DNA of 64,000 bases. Source: Archivesica marissinica (taxonomy: Eukaryota; Mollusca; Bivalvia; Venerida; Vesicomyidae). Where the stretch lies: the NCBI GenBank assembly GCA_014843695.1, contig CM026390.1, positions 1,708,295-1,772,294 of the forward strand, written 5' to 3'. Positions 35,518-48,100 of this stretch are shown here, in pieces; the stretch's first letter is position 1; every line of letters starts with the position of its first letter. The notes beneath the pieces are model-generated. The model saw nothing but the letters and a program-made list of their open reading frames with translations, had not been told where the DNA came from and did not search any database. A program made the translations under genes and the position numbers.

Positions 35518-36090
35518 AGCTCACGGATACACCTACGTGCGGTTACTGCTATGGTCATCGAATAGCTCACGGATACACCTACGTGCGGTTACTGCTACTC
35601 ACGGATACACCTACGTGCGGTTACTGCTACTCACGGATACACATACGTGCGGTTACTGCTATGGTCATCGAGTAACTCACGGATACACCTACGTGCGGTT
35701 ACTGCTATGGTCATCGAGTAACTCACGGATACACCTACGTGCGGTTACTGCTACTCACGGATACACCTACGTGCGGTTACTGCTATGGTCATCGAGTAAC
35801 TCACGGATACACCTACGTGCGGTTACTGCTACTCACGGATACACCTACGTGCGGTTACTGCTATGGTCATCGAGTAACTCACGGATACACCTACGTGTGG
35901 TTACTGCTACTCACGGATACACCTACGTGCGGTTACTGCTACTCACGGATACACCTACGTGCGGTTACTGCTACTCACGGATACACCTACGTGTGGTTAC
36001 TGCTATGATCATCGAGTAGCTCACGGATACACCTACGTGTGGTTACTGCTACTCACGGATACACCTACGTGTGGTTACTGCTATGATCAG
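35518..36090. repeat. Two-length array of 32-bp and 46-bp units
   Basis: Core ctcacggatacacctacgtg + cggttactgcta (32 bp), with or without the 14-bp extension tggtcatcgagtaa (46 bp). Order, long (L) and short (S): L S S L L S L S L S S S L S L. Confidence 0.95.
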
Positions 36091-36101
36091 AATACTCATA
36101 C

Positions 36102-36156
36102 CTATGATGAAGAGTGCAGCCAGCTTGAGAATTCCAAGCTCCATGTTTGTATAATT
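36102..36156 (-). CDS. RHBDL: Rhomboid exon 5, 55-bp microexon
   Basis: 55 bp between acceptor TTTTGTTTCAG|AATTAT and donor ATCATAG|GTATGAG. It encodes [18 protein letters not shown] plus one base. It continues the preceding HLANIVL, where RHBDL proteins have N-[WY]-x-x-M followed by a hydrophobic helix. It lies between two arrays: one ends about 11 bp past the donor, the other begins about 50 bp before the exon. Confidence 0.88.
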
Positions 36157-39100
36157 CTGAAACAAAATGAAACATTAGCAGCAATATCTTAAATACCACT
36201 ATAATACCTCCGTATCCGTATGTAGGTTATTACCTCCGTATGTATGTTATTACCTCTGTATGTAGGATATTACCTCCGTATGTATGTTATTACCTCCGTA
36301 TGTATGTTATTACCTCCGTATGTAGGATATTACCTCCGTATGTAGGTTATTACCTCCGTATGTATGTTATTACCTCTGTATGTAGGATATTACCTCCGTA
36401 TGTATGTTATTACCTCCGTATGTATGTTATTACCTCCGTATGTAGGTTATTACCTCCGTATGTAGGTTATTACCTCCGTATGTAGGATATTACCTCCGTA
36501 TGTAGGTTATTACCTCCGTATGTAGGATATTACCTCCGTATGTAGGTTATTACATCCGTATGTAGGTTATTACCTCCGTATGTAGGTTATTACCTCCATA
36601 TGTAGGATATTACCTCCGTATGTAGGTTATTACATCCGTATGTAGGTTATTACCTCCATATGTAGGATATTACCTCCGTATGTAGGTTATTACATCCGTA
36701 TGTAGGTTATTACCTCCGTATGTAGGTTATTATCTCAGTATATAGGTTATTGTCTCCATATATAGGTTATTACCTCCGTATGTAGGATATTACCTCCGTA
36801 TGTAGGATATTACCTCCGTATGTAGGTTATTACCTCCGTATGTAGGTTCCGTATGTAGGTTATTACCTCCGTATGTAGGTTATTACCTCCGTATGTAGGT
36901 TATTACCTCTGTATGTAGGTTATTACCTCCGTATGTAGGTTATTACCTCCGTATGTAGGTTCCGTATGTAGGTTATTACCTCCGTATGCAGGTTCCGTAT
37001 GTAGGTTATTACCTCCGTGTGCAGGTTCCGTATGTATGTTAGTACCTCCGTATGTAGGTTATTACCTCCGTATGTATGTTATTACCTCCGTATGTAGGAT
37101 ATTACCTCCGTATATAGGTTATTATCTCCGTATATAGGATATTACCTCCGTATGTAGGTTATTACCTCCGTATATAGGATATTACCTCCGTATATAGGTT
37201 ATTACCTCCGTATATAGGTTATTACCTCCGTATGTAGGTTATTACCTCCGTATGTAGGATATTACCTCTGTATGTAGGCTATTACCTCCGTATGTAGGTT
37301 ATTACCTCCGTATATAGGATATTACCTCCATATGTAGGATATTACCTCCGTATGTAGGATATTACCTCCGTATGTAGGTTATTACCTCCGTATGTAGGTT
37401 ATTACCTCCGTATGTAGGTTATTACCTACGTATGTAGGTTATTATCTCCGTATGTATGTTCCGTATGTAGGATATTACCTCCGTATGTATGTTCCGTATG
37501 TAGGTTATTACCTCCGTATGTAGGTATTATCTCCGTATGTAGGTTCCGTATGTAGGTTATTACCTCCGTATGTAGGTTATTACCTCCGTATGTAGGTTAT
37601 TACCTCCGTATGTAGGATATTACCTCCGTATGTAGGTTATTACCTCCGTATGTAGGATATTACCTCTGTATGTAGGTTCCGTATGTAGGTTATTACCTCC
37701 GTATGTAGGTTATTACTTCTGTATGTAGGTTATTACCTCCGTATGTAGGATATTACCTCCGTATGTAGGTTATTACCTCCGTATGTAGGATATTACCTCC
37801 GTATGTAGGTTCCGTATGTAGGTTATTATTATCTCCGTATGTAGGTTATTACCTCCGTATGTAGGTTATTACCTCCGTATGTAGGTTATTACATCCGTAT
37901 ATAGGTTATTACATCCGTATGTAGGTTATTACCTCCGTATGTAGGTTATTACATCCGTATGTAGGTTATTACCTCTGTATGTAGGTTATTACCTCCGTAT
38001 GTAGGTTATTATCTCCGTATGTAGGTTATTATTATCTCCGTATGTAGGTTATTATTATCTCCGTATGTAGGTTATTATTATCTCCGTATGTAGGTTATTA
38101 TTATAGGTTATTATTATCTCCGTATGTAGGTTATTATTATCTCCGTATGTAGGTTATTATTATCTCCGTATGTAGGTTATTACATCCGTATGTAGGTTAT
38201 TACCTCCGTATGTAGGTTATTATCTCCGTATGTAGGTTATTATCTCCGTATGTAGGTTATTACCTCCGTATGTAGGTTATTACATCCGTATGTAGGGTAT
38301 TAACTCCGTATGTAGGTTATTACCTCCGTATGTATGATATTATCTCCGTATGTATGTTATTACCTCCGTATGTAGGTTATTACCTCCGTATGTAGGTTAT
38401 TACCTCCGTATATAGGTTCCGTATGTAGGTTATTACCTCCGTATGTAGTATATTACCTTCGTGTGTAGGTTATTACCTCCGTATGTAAGTTATTATCTTA
38501 TTATCTCCGTAAGTAGGTTATTACCTCCGTATATAGGTTATTACATTCCATGTATTAACCATGAGAACCGTCACATTGTTTTCATTTTGCGAGACGGATT
38601 ACATAAATCTGTGCAACCAAAGCGTAGAAGGACCAGAAACTCGGGAGCAGCAGGACGCTGACGTATAAATAGGGGGCGTAGGTGGCTTTGTGTTCGCAGA
38701 CAGATGGTGATGAAGCCGGTGCTCCATGGAGACTGATTCTCCAAAACAGGTAGAGGTGTGGATATTGGTGTCGCTTTGTGGCAATGATTTCGGTATGTTT
38801 GCCCCCAGCTAGTCTGTCAGCTACCAGTTAGTCTGTCTTCCCCAAGCTAGTCTATCTGCCCCAGCTAGTCTGTCAGCCCCCAGTTAGTCTGTCAGCCACC
38901 AGCTAGTCTATCTGCCCCCAGCTAGTCTGTCTGCCACCAGCTAGTCTGTCAGCCCCCATCTAGTCTGTCAGTCCCCACCTAGTCTGTCAGCCCCAACTAA
39001 TATGTCAGCCACCAGCTAGTCTGTCAGCACTCAGCTAGTCTGTCAGCCCTCAGCTATTCTGTCTTCCCCAAGCTAGTATGTCTGCCCCCAGCTAGTCTGT

Positions 39101-42100
39101 CAGCCCCCAGTTAGTCTGTCAGCCCCCAGTTAGTATGTCATCCACCAGCTAGTCTGTCAGCCACCAGCTAGTCTGTCAGCCACCAGCTAGTCTGTCAGCC
39201 ACCAGCTAGTCTGTCAGCCACCAGCTAGTCAGTCAGCCCCCAGCTAGTCTGTCTGCCCCCAGCTAGTCTGTCTGCCCCCAGCTAGTCTATCTGCCCACAG
39301 CTAATCTGTCTGCCACCAGCTAGTATGTCAGCCCCCAGGTAGTCTGTCAGTCCCCACCTAGTATGTCAGCCCCAACTAATATGTCAGCCACCAGCTAGTC
39401 TGTCAGCACCCAGCTAATATGTCAGTCACCAGCTAGTATGTCAGTACAACTAATATGTCAGCCACCAGCTAGTCTGTCAGCCACGAGCTAGTCTGTCAGC
39501 CCCCAGCTAATCTGTCAGCGACCAGCTAGTCAGTCAGCCACCAGTTAGACAGTCAGCCACCAGTTAGTCTGTCTTCCCCCAGCTAGTCTGTCTGCCCCCA
39601 GCTAGTCTGTCAGCCCCCAGCTAGTCTGTCAGTCCCCACCTAGTCTGTCAGCCCAACTAATATGTCAGCCACCAGCTAGTCTGTCAGCCCCCAGCTAATC
39701 TGTCAGCGACAAGCTAGTCAGTCAGCCACCAGCTAGTCAGTCATCCACCAGCTAGTCTGTCAGCCACCAGTTAGTCTGTCAGACCCCAGCTAGTCTGTCA
39801 GTCCCCAGCTAGTCTGTCAGCCCTAACTAATATGTCAGTCACCAGCTAGTCAGTCAGTCACCAGCTAGTCAGTCAGCCACCAGCTAGTCTGTCAGCCCCC
39901 AGCTAGTCTGTCAGCCACCAGCTAGTCTGTCAGCCACCAGCTAGTCTGTCAGCCACCAGCTAGTCTGTCTGCCCCCAGCTAGTCTGTCAGCCCCCAGCTA
40001 GTCTGTCAGCCCCCAGCTAGTCAGTCAGCCACCAGCTAGTCAGTCAGCCCCAAGCTAGTCTGTCAGCCACAAGCTAGTCTGTCAGCCCCAAGCTAGTCTG
40101 TCAGCCCCCAGCTAGTCTGTCAGCCACCAGCTAGTATGTCTCCCCCAACACATATATCAGCCCCCAGCTAGTCTGTCAGCCCCCAGCTAGTCTGTCTTCA
40201 CCCATCTAGTCTGTCTGCCCCCAGCTAGTCTGTCTTCACCCATCTAGTCTGTCAGCCCCCAGCTAGTCTGTCAGCCCCCAGCTAGTCTGTCTGCCCCCAG
40301 CTAGTCTGTCAGTCCCCAGCTAGTCTGTCAGCCACCAGCTAGTCTGTCAGTCCCCAGCTAGTCTGTATGCCCCCCAGCTAGTCTGTCAGTCCCCAGCTAG
40401 TATGTCAGCCCCAGCTAGTCTGTCAGCCCCCAGCTAGTCTGTCTGCCCCCAGCTAGTCTGTCAGTCCCCAGCTTGTCTGTCAGCCACCAGCTAGTCTGTC
40501 AGTCCCCAGCTAGTCTGTCAGCCCCCAGCTAGTCTGTCTGCCCCAGCTAGTCTGTCAGTCCCCAGCTAGTCTGTCTGTCACCAGCTAGTCTGTCAGCCCC
40601 CGGCTAGTCTGTCTGCCACCAGCTAGTCTGTCAGCCCCCAGCTAGTCTGTCAGCCCCCAGCTAGTCTGTCTTCCCCAACTAATATGTCAGCCCCTAACTA
40701 GTCTCCCAGCTAGTTTGCCTGCCCCAGCTAGTCTGTCAGCCCCCAGCTAGTCTGTCTGCCCCCAGCTAGTCTGTCAGTCCCCAGCTAGTCTGTCAGCCAC
40801 CAGCTAGTCTGTCAGCCACCAGCTAGTATGTCTTCCCCCAGCTAGTCTGTCAGTCCCCAGCTAGTCTGTCAGTCCCCAGCTAGTCTGTCAGCCACCAGCT
40901 AGTCTGTCAGCCACCAGCTAGTCTGTCAGCCCCCAGCTAATATGTCAGCGACCAGCTAGTCAGTCAGCCACCAGCTAGTCAGTCAGCCACCAGTTAGTCT
41001 GTCTTCCCCCAGCTAGTCTGTCTGCCCCCAGCTAGTCTGTCAGCCCCCAGCTAGTCTGTCAGTCCCCACCTAGTCTGTCAGCCCAACTAATATGTCAGCC
41101 ACCAGCTAGTCTGTCAGCCCCCAGCTAATCTGTCAGCGACAAGCTAGTCAGTCAGCCACCAGCTAGTCAGTCATCCACCAGCTAGTCTGTCAGCCACCAG
41201 TTAGTCTGTCAGACCCCAGCTAGTCTGTCAGTCCCCAGCTAGTCTGTCAGCCCTAACTAATATGTCAGTCACCAGCTAGTCAGTCAGTCACCAGCTAGTC
41301 AGTCAGCCAACAGCTAGTCTGTCAGCCCCCAGCTAGTATGTCAGCCACCAGCTAGTCTGTCAGCCACCAGCTAGTCTGTCAGCCACCAGCTAGTCTGTCT
41401 GCCCCCAGCTAGTCTGTCAGCCCCCAGCTAGTCTGTCAGCCCCCAGCTAGTCAGTCAGCCACCAGCTAGTCAGTCAGCCCCAAGCTAGTCTGTCAGCCAC
41501 AAGCTAGTCTGTCAGCCCCAAGCTAGTCTGTCAGCCCCCAGCTAGTCTGTCAGCCACCAGCTAGTCTGTCAGTCCCCAGCTAGTCTGTATGCCCCCCAGC
41601 TAGTCTGTCAGTCCCCAGCTAGTATGTCAGCCCCAGCTAGTTTGTCAGCCCCCAGCTAGTCTGTCTGCCCCCAGCTAGTCTGTCAGTCCCCAGCTTGTCT
41701 GTCAGCCACCAGCTAGTCTGTCAGTCCCCAGCTAGTCTGTCAGCCCCCAGCTAGTCTGTCTGCCCCAGCTAGTCTGTCAGTCCCCAGCTAGTCTGTCTGT
41801 CACCAGCTAGTCTGTCAGCCCCCGGCTAGTCTGTCTGCCACCAGCTAGTCTGTCAGCCCCCAGCTAGTCTGTCAGCCCCCAGCTAGTCTGTCTTCCCCAA
41901 CTAATATGTCAGCCCCTAACTAGTCTCCCAGCTAGTTTGCCTGCCCCAGCTAGTCTGTCAGACCCCAGCTAGTCTGTCTGCCCCCAGCTAGTCTGTCAGT
42001 CCCCAGCTAGTCTGTCAGCCACCAGCTAGTCTGTCAGCCACCAGCTAGTATGTCTTCCCCCAGCTAGTCTGTCAGTCCCCAGCTAGTCTGTCAGTCCCCA

Positions 42101-45100
42101 GCTAGTCTGTCAGCCACCAGCTAGTCTGTCAGCCACCAGCTAGTCTGTCAGCCCCCAGCTAATCTGTCAGCGACCAGCTAGTCAGTCAGCCACCAGCTAG
42201 TCAGTCAGCCACCAGTTAGTCTGTCTTCCCCCAGCTAGTCTGTCTGCCCCCAGCTAGTCTGTCAGCCCCCAGCTAGTCTGTCAGTCCCCACCTAGTCTGT
42301 CAGCCCAACTAATATGTCAGCCACCAGCTAGTCTGTCAGCCCCCAGCTAATCTGTCAGCGACAAGCTAGTCAGTCAGCCACCAGCTAGTCAGTCATCCAC
42401 CAGCTAGTCTGTCAGCCACCAGTTAGTCTGTCAGACCCCAGCTAGTCTGTCAGTCCCCAGCTAGTCTGTCAGCCCTAACTAATATGTCAGTCACCAGCTA
42501 GTCAGTCAGTCACCAGCTAGTCAGTCAGCCACCAGCTAGTCTGTCAGCCCCCAGCTAGTCTGTCAGCCACCAGCTAGTCTGTCAGCCACCAGCTAGTCTG
42601 TCAGCCACCAGCTAGTCTGTCTGCCCCCAGCTAGTCTGTCAGCCCCCAGCTAGTCTGTCAGCCCCCAGCTAGTCAGTCAGCCACCAGCTAGTCAGTCAGC
42701 CCCAAGCTAGTCTGTCAGCCACAAGCTAGTCTGTCAGCCCCAAGCTAGTCTGTCAGCCCCCAGCTAGTCTGTCAGCCACCAGCTAGTATGTCTCCCCCAA
42801 CACATATATCAGCCCCCAGCTAGTCTGTCAGCCCCCAGCTAGTCTGTCTTCACCCATCTAGTCTGTCTGCCCCCAGCTAGTCTGTCTTCACCCATCTAGT
42901 CTGTCAGCCCCCAGCTAGTCTGTCAGCCCCCAGCTAGTCTGTCTGCCCCCAGCTAGTCTGTCAGTCCCCAGCTAGTCTGTCAGCCACCAGCTAGTCTGTC
43001 AGTCCCCAGCTAGTCTGTATGCCCCCCAGCTAGTCTGTCAGTCCCCAGCTAGTATGTCAGCCCCAGCTAGTCTGTCAGCCCCCAGCTAGTCTGTCTGCCC
43101 CCAGCTAGTCTGTCAGTCCCCAGCTTGTCTGTCAGCCACCAGCTAGTCTGTCAGTCCCCAGCTAGTCTGTCAGCCCCCAGCTAGTCTGTCTGCCCCAGCT
43201 AGTATGTCAGTCCCCAGCTAGTCTGTCTGTCACCAGCTAGTCTGTCAGCCCCCGGCTAGTCTGTCAGCCCCCAGCTAGTCTGTCAGCCCCCAGCTAGTCT
43301 GTCTTCCCCAACTAATATGTCAGCCCCCAACTAGTCTCCCAGCTAGTTTGCCTGCCCCAGCTAGTCTGTCAGCCCCCAGCTAGTCTGTCTGCCCCCAGCT
43401 AGTCTGTCAGTCCCCAGCTAGTCTGTCAGCCACCAGCTAGTCTGTCAGCCACCAGCTAGTATGTCTTCCCCCAGCTAGTCTGTCAGTCCCCAGCTAGTAT
43501 GTCAGTCCCCAGCTAGTCTGTTAGCCACCAGCTAGTCTGTCAGCCCCCAGCTAGTCTGTCTGCCCCAACTAATATGTCAGCCCCCAGCTAGTATGTCAGC
43601 GACCAGCTAGTCTGTCAGCCCCCAACTAGTCTGTCTGCGCCAACTAATATGTCAGCCCCCAGCTAGTCTGTCTGCCCCAGCTAGTCTGTCAGCCCCTAGC
43701 TAGTCTCCCAGCTAGTATGTCAGTCCCCATCTAGTCTGTCAGCCCCCAGCTAGTCTGTCTGCCCACAGCTAGTCTGTCTGCCCCAGGTAGTCTGTCTGCC
43801 CCCAGCTAGTCTGTCTTCACCTAGCTAGTATGTCTGCCCCCACATAGTCTGTCAGTCCCCAGCTAGTCTGTCAGTCCCCAGCTAGTATATCTGCCTCCAG
43901 CTAGTCTGTACTCACCCAGCTAGTTTATCTGCCCCCAACTAGTCTGTCAGTCCCCAACTTGTCTGTCAGCCACCAGCTAGTCTGTCAGTCCCCAGCTAGT
44001 GTATCTGCCCCCAGCTAGTCTGTCTTCACCCAGCTAGTCTATCTGCCCCCAGCTAGTCTGTCTTCACCCAGCTAGTCTGTCTGCCCCCAGCTAGTCTGTC
44101 TGCCCCAGCTAGTCTGTCTTCCCCCAGCTAGTATGTCAGTCCCCAGCTAATCTGTCAGTCCCCAGCTAGTCTGTCAGCCACCAGCTATTCTGTCAGCACC
44201 CAGCTAATCTGTCTGCCCCAACTGATATGTCAGCCCCCAGCTAGTATGTCAGCCCCCAACTAGTCTGTCTGCCCCAACTAATATGTCAGCCCCCAGCTTG
44301 TCTGTCTGCCCCAGCTAGTCTGTCAGCCCCTAGCTAGTCTCCCAGCTAGTATGTCAGTCCCCATCTAGTCTGTCAGCCCCCAGCTAGTCTGTCTGCCCCC
44401 AGCTAGTCTGTCTGCCCCAGCTAGTCTGTCTGCCCCCAGCTAGTCTGTCTTCACCCAGCTAGTATGTCTGCCCCCAGCTAGTATGTCAGTCCCCAGCTAG
44501 TTTGTCAGTCCCCAGCTAGTATATCTGCCTCCAGCTAGTCTGTCAGTCCCCAGCTTGTCTGTCAGCCACCAGCTAGTATGTCAGTCCCCAGCTAGTCTGT
44601 CAGCCCCCAGCTAGTCTGTGTGCCCCAGCTAGTATGTCAGCCCCCAGCTAGTATGTCAGCCCCCAGCTAGTCTGTCTTCACCCATCTAGTCTGTCTGCCC
44701 CCAGCTAGTCTGTCTTCACCCATCTAGTCTGTCAGCCCCCAGCTAGTCTGTCAGCCCCCAGCTAGTCTGTCTGCCCCTAGCTAGTCTGTCAGTCCCCAGC
44801 TAGTATGTCAGCCACCAGCTAGTCTGTCAGTCCCCAGCTAGTCTGTATGCCCCCCAGCTAGTCTGTCAGTCCCCAGCTAGTATGTCAGCCCCCAGCTAGT
44901 CTGTCAGCCCCCAGCTAGTCTGTCTGCCCCCAGCTAGTCTGTCAGTCCCCAGCTTGTCTGTCAGCCACCAGCTAGTATGTCAGTCCCCATCTAGTCTGTC
45001 AGCCCCCAGCTAGTCTGTCTGCCCCAGCTAGTCTGTCAGTCCCCAGCTAGTCTGTCTGTCACCAGCTAGTCTGTCAGCCCCCGGCTAGTCTGTCTGCCAC

Positions 45101-48100
45101 CAGCTAGTCTGTCAGCCCCCAGCTAGTCTGTCAGCCCCCAGCTAGTCTTTCTTCCCCAACTAATATGTCAGCCCCCAGCTAGTCTCCCAGCTAGTTTGCC
45201 TGCCCCAGCTAGTCTGTCAGCCCCCAGCTAGTCTGTCTGCCCCCAGCTAGTCTGTCAGTCCCCAGCTAGTCTGTCAGCCACCAGCTAGTCTGTCAGCCAC
45301 CAGCTAGTATGTCTTCCCCCAGCTAGTCTGTCAGTCCCCAGCTAGTCTGTCAGTCCCCAGCTAGTCTTTCAGCCACCAGCTAGTCTGTCAGCCCCCAGCT
45401 AGTCTGTCTGCCCCAACTAATATGTCAGCCCCCAGCTAGTATGTCAGCCACCAGCTAGTCTGTCAGCCCCCAACTAGTCTGTCTGCCCCAACTAATATGT
45501 CAGCCCCCAGCTAGTCTGTCTGCCCCTAGCTAGTCTCCCAGCTAGTATGTCAGTCCCCATCTAGTCTGTCAGCCCCCAGCTAGTCTGTCTGCCCACAGCT
45601 AGTCTGTCTGCCCCAGGTAGTCTGTCTGCCCCCAGCTAGTCTGTCCTCACCCAGCTAGTTTATCTGCCCCAGCTAGTCTGTCAGTCCCCAGCTTGTCTGT
45701 CAGCCACCAGCTAGTCTGTCAGTCCCCAGCTAGTGTATCTGCCCCCAGCTAGTCTGTCTTCACCCAGCTAGTCTATCTGCCCCCAGCTAGTCTGTCTTCA
45801 CCCAGCTAGTCTCTCTGCCCCCAGCTAGTCTGTCTGCCCCAGCTAGTCTGTCTTCCTCCAGCTAGTCTGTCAGTCCCCAGCTAGTCTGTCAGTCCCCAGC
45901 TAGTCTGTCAGCCACCAGCTAGTCTGTCAGCCCCCATCTAGTCTGTCTGCCCCAACTAATATGTCAGCCCCCAGCTAGTATGTCAGCCACCAGCTAGTCT
46001 GTCAGCCCCCAACTAGTCTGTCTGCCCCAACTAATATGTCAGCCCCCAGCTAGTCTGTCTGCCCCAGCTAGTCTGTCAGCCCCTAGCTAGTATCCCAGCT
46101 AGTATGTCAGTCCCCATCTAGTCTGTTAGACCCCAGCTAGTCTGTCTGCCCCCAGCTAGTATGTCTGCCCCAGCTAGTCTGTCTGCCCCCAGCTAGTCTG
46201 TCTTCACCCAGCTAGTATGTCTGCCCCCAGCTAGTCTGTCAGTCCCCAGCTAGTCTGTCAGTCCCCAGCTAGTATATCTGCCCCCAGCTAGTCTGTCCTC
46301 ACCCAGCTAGTTTATCTGCCCCCAACTAGTCTGTCTGCCCCAACTAATATGTCAGCCCCCAGCTAGTCTGTCTTCACCCAGCTAGTCTATCTGCCCCCAG
46401 CTAGTCTGTCTTCACCCAACTAGTCTGTCTGCCCCCAGCTAGTCTGTCTGCCCCAGCTAGTCTGTCTTCACACAGCTAGTCTGTCTTCACCCAGCTAGTC
46501 TCCCAGCTAGTCTGTCTGCCCCCAGCTAGTATGTCAGCCCCCAGCTAGTCTGTCAGTCCCCAGCTAGTATGTCAGCCCCCAGCTAGTCTGTCTGCCCCAG
46601 CTAGTCTGTCTTCACCCAGCTAGTCTCCCAGCTAGTCTGTCTTCCCCCAGCTAGTCTCCCAGCTAGTCTGTCTTCCCCCAGCTAGTCTCCCAGCTAGTCT
46701 GTCTTCACACAGCTAGTCTGTCTGCCCCCAGCTAGTCTCCCAGCTAGTCTGTCTTCACCCAGCTAGTCTGTCTTCCCCCAGCTAGTCTCCCAGCTAGTCT
46801 GTCTTCACCCAGCTAGTCTGTCTTCACCCAGCTAGTCTGTCTGCCCCCACTAATATGTCAGCCTCCAGCCAATGGGTAAATGGAGGACGTTCTCAACTAA
46901 GGCAAAAATAGATTTAATGTATATGCTTGTAAACTCCACTATTGAAAGGACTCCAATGTGCTAACTGCTAACTGCATATGCTTGTAAACTCCACTATTGA
47001 AAGTAATTTGTATGTGCTAACTGTATATGCTTGTAAACTGCACAATGGAAAGGAATTTGTATGTGCTAACTGTATATGCTTGCAAACTCCCCTATTGAAA
47101 GGAATTTGTATGTGCTAACTGTATATGCTTGTAAACTGCACAATGGAAAGAAATTTGTATGTGCTAACTGTATATGCTTGTAAACTGCACTGTGGAAAGG
47201 AATTTGTATGTGCTAACTGTATATGCTTGTAAACTCCCCTATTGAAAGGAATTTGTATGTGCTAACTGTATATGCTTGTAAACTGCACTGTGGAAAGGAA
47301 TTTGTATGTGCTAACTGTATATGCTTGTAAACTGCACAATGGAAAGAAATGTGTATGTGCTAACTGTATATGCTTGTAAACTGCACTGTGGAAAGGAATT
47401 TGTATGTGCTAACTGTATATGCTTGTAAACTGCACTGTGGAAAGGAATTTGTATGTGCTAACTGTATATGCTTGTAAACTGCACTGTGGAAAGGAATTTG
47501 TATGTGCTAACTGTATATGCTTGTAAACTGCACAATGGAAAGAAATTTGTATGTGCTAACTGTATATGCTTGTAAACTGCACAATGGAAAGAAATGTGTA
47601 TGTGCTAACTGTATATGCTTGCAAACTGCACTATTGAAAGGAATTTGTATAAGCATTTTAACCGCTTGTTTTCTAATCCAAATGTTTTTTATTGCATCAC
47701 TTGTCTGGTAAGTTATTTTCTGAATAAAATACGTTTAAACTAATGCAAAAGTGGCATTTGTGTTGACAACAGTCCACACGGGGCCGAAACGCATCAAGAA
47801 TGTAAACGATTGGACAATCGCGATGTTTGGGTATATATACCTTTATTTGCAAGCACATCCTAATAAGAAACAAGAATTACTTAAATATGCCAGCATTATT
47901 TGGGCCAGCAGAGGCAGTGAGGCTCGGGTTGGCGTAACTATGTCGAACAGTTTAGATGCAGTATGGTTCTAAATCCAGCGATTCATTGGGGGGAAAGGCG
48001 ACACCGAGATTTCATTGATTAGGTTGCGTAAGAGCTTACCATTAATATTGTGCGGCAGCCAGCTATAAGCCGTGACCAGATAGTACCTCACGTATTGATC

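Noticed and set aside
38461..38661. 66-codon open frame at the end of the 20-bp array
   Set aside because: Half of it is array; the rest has no recognisable motif and no splice support.
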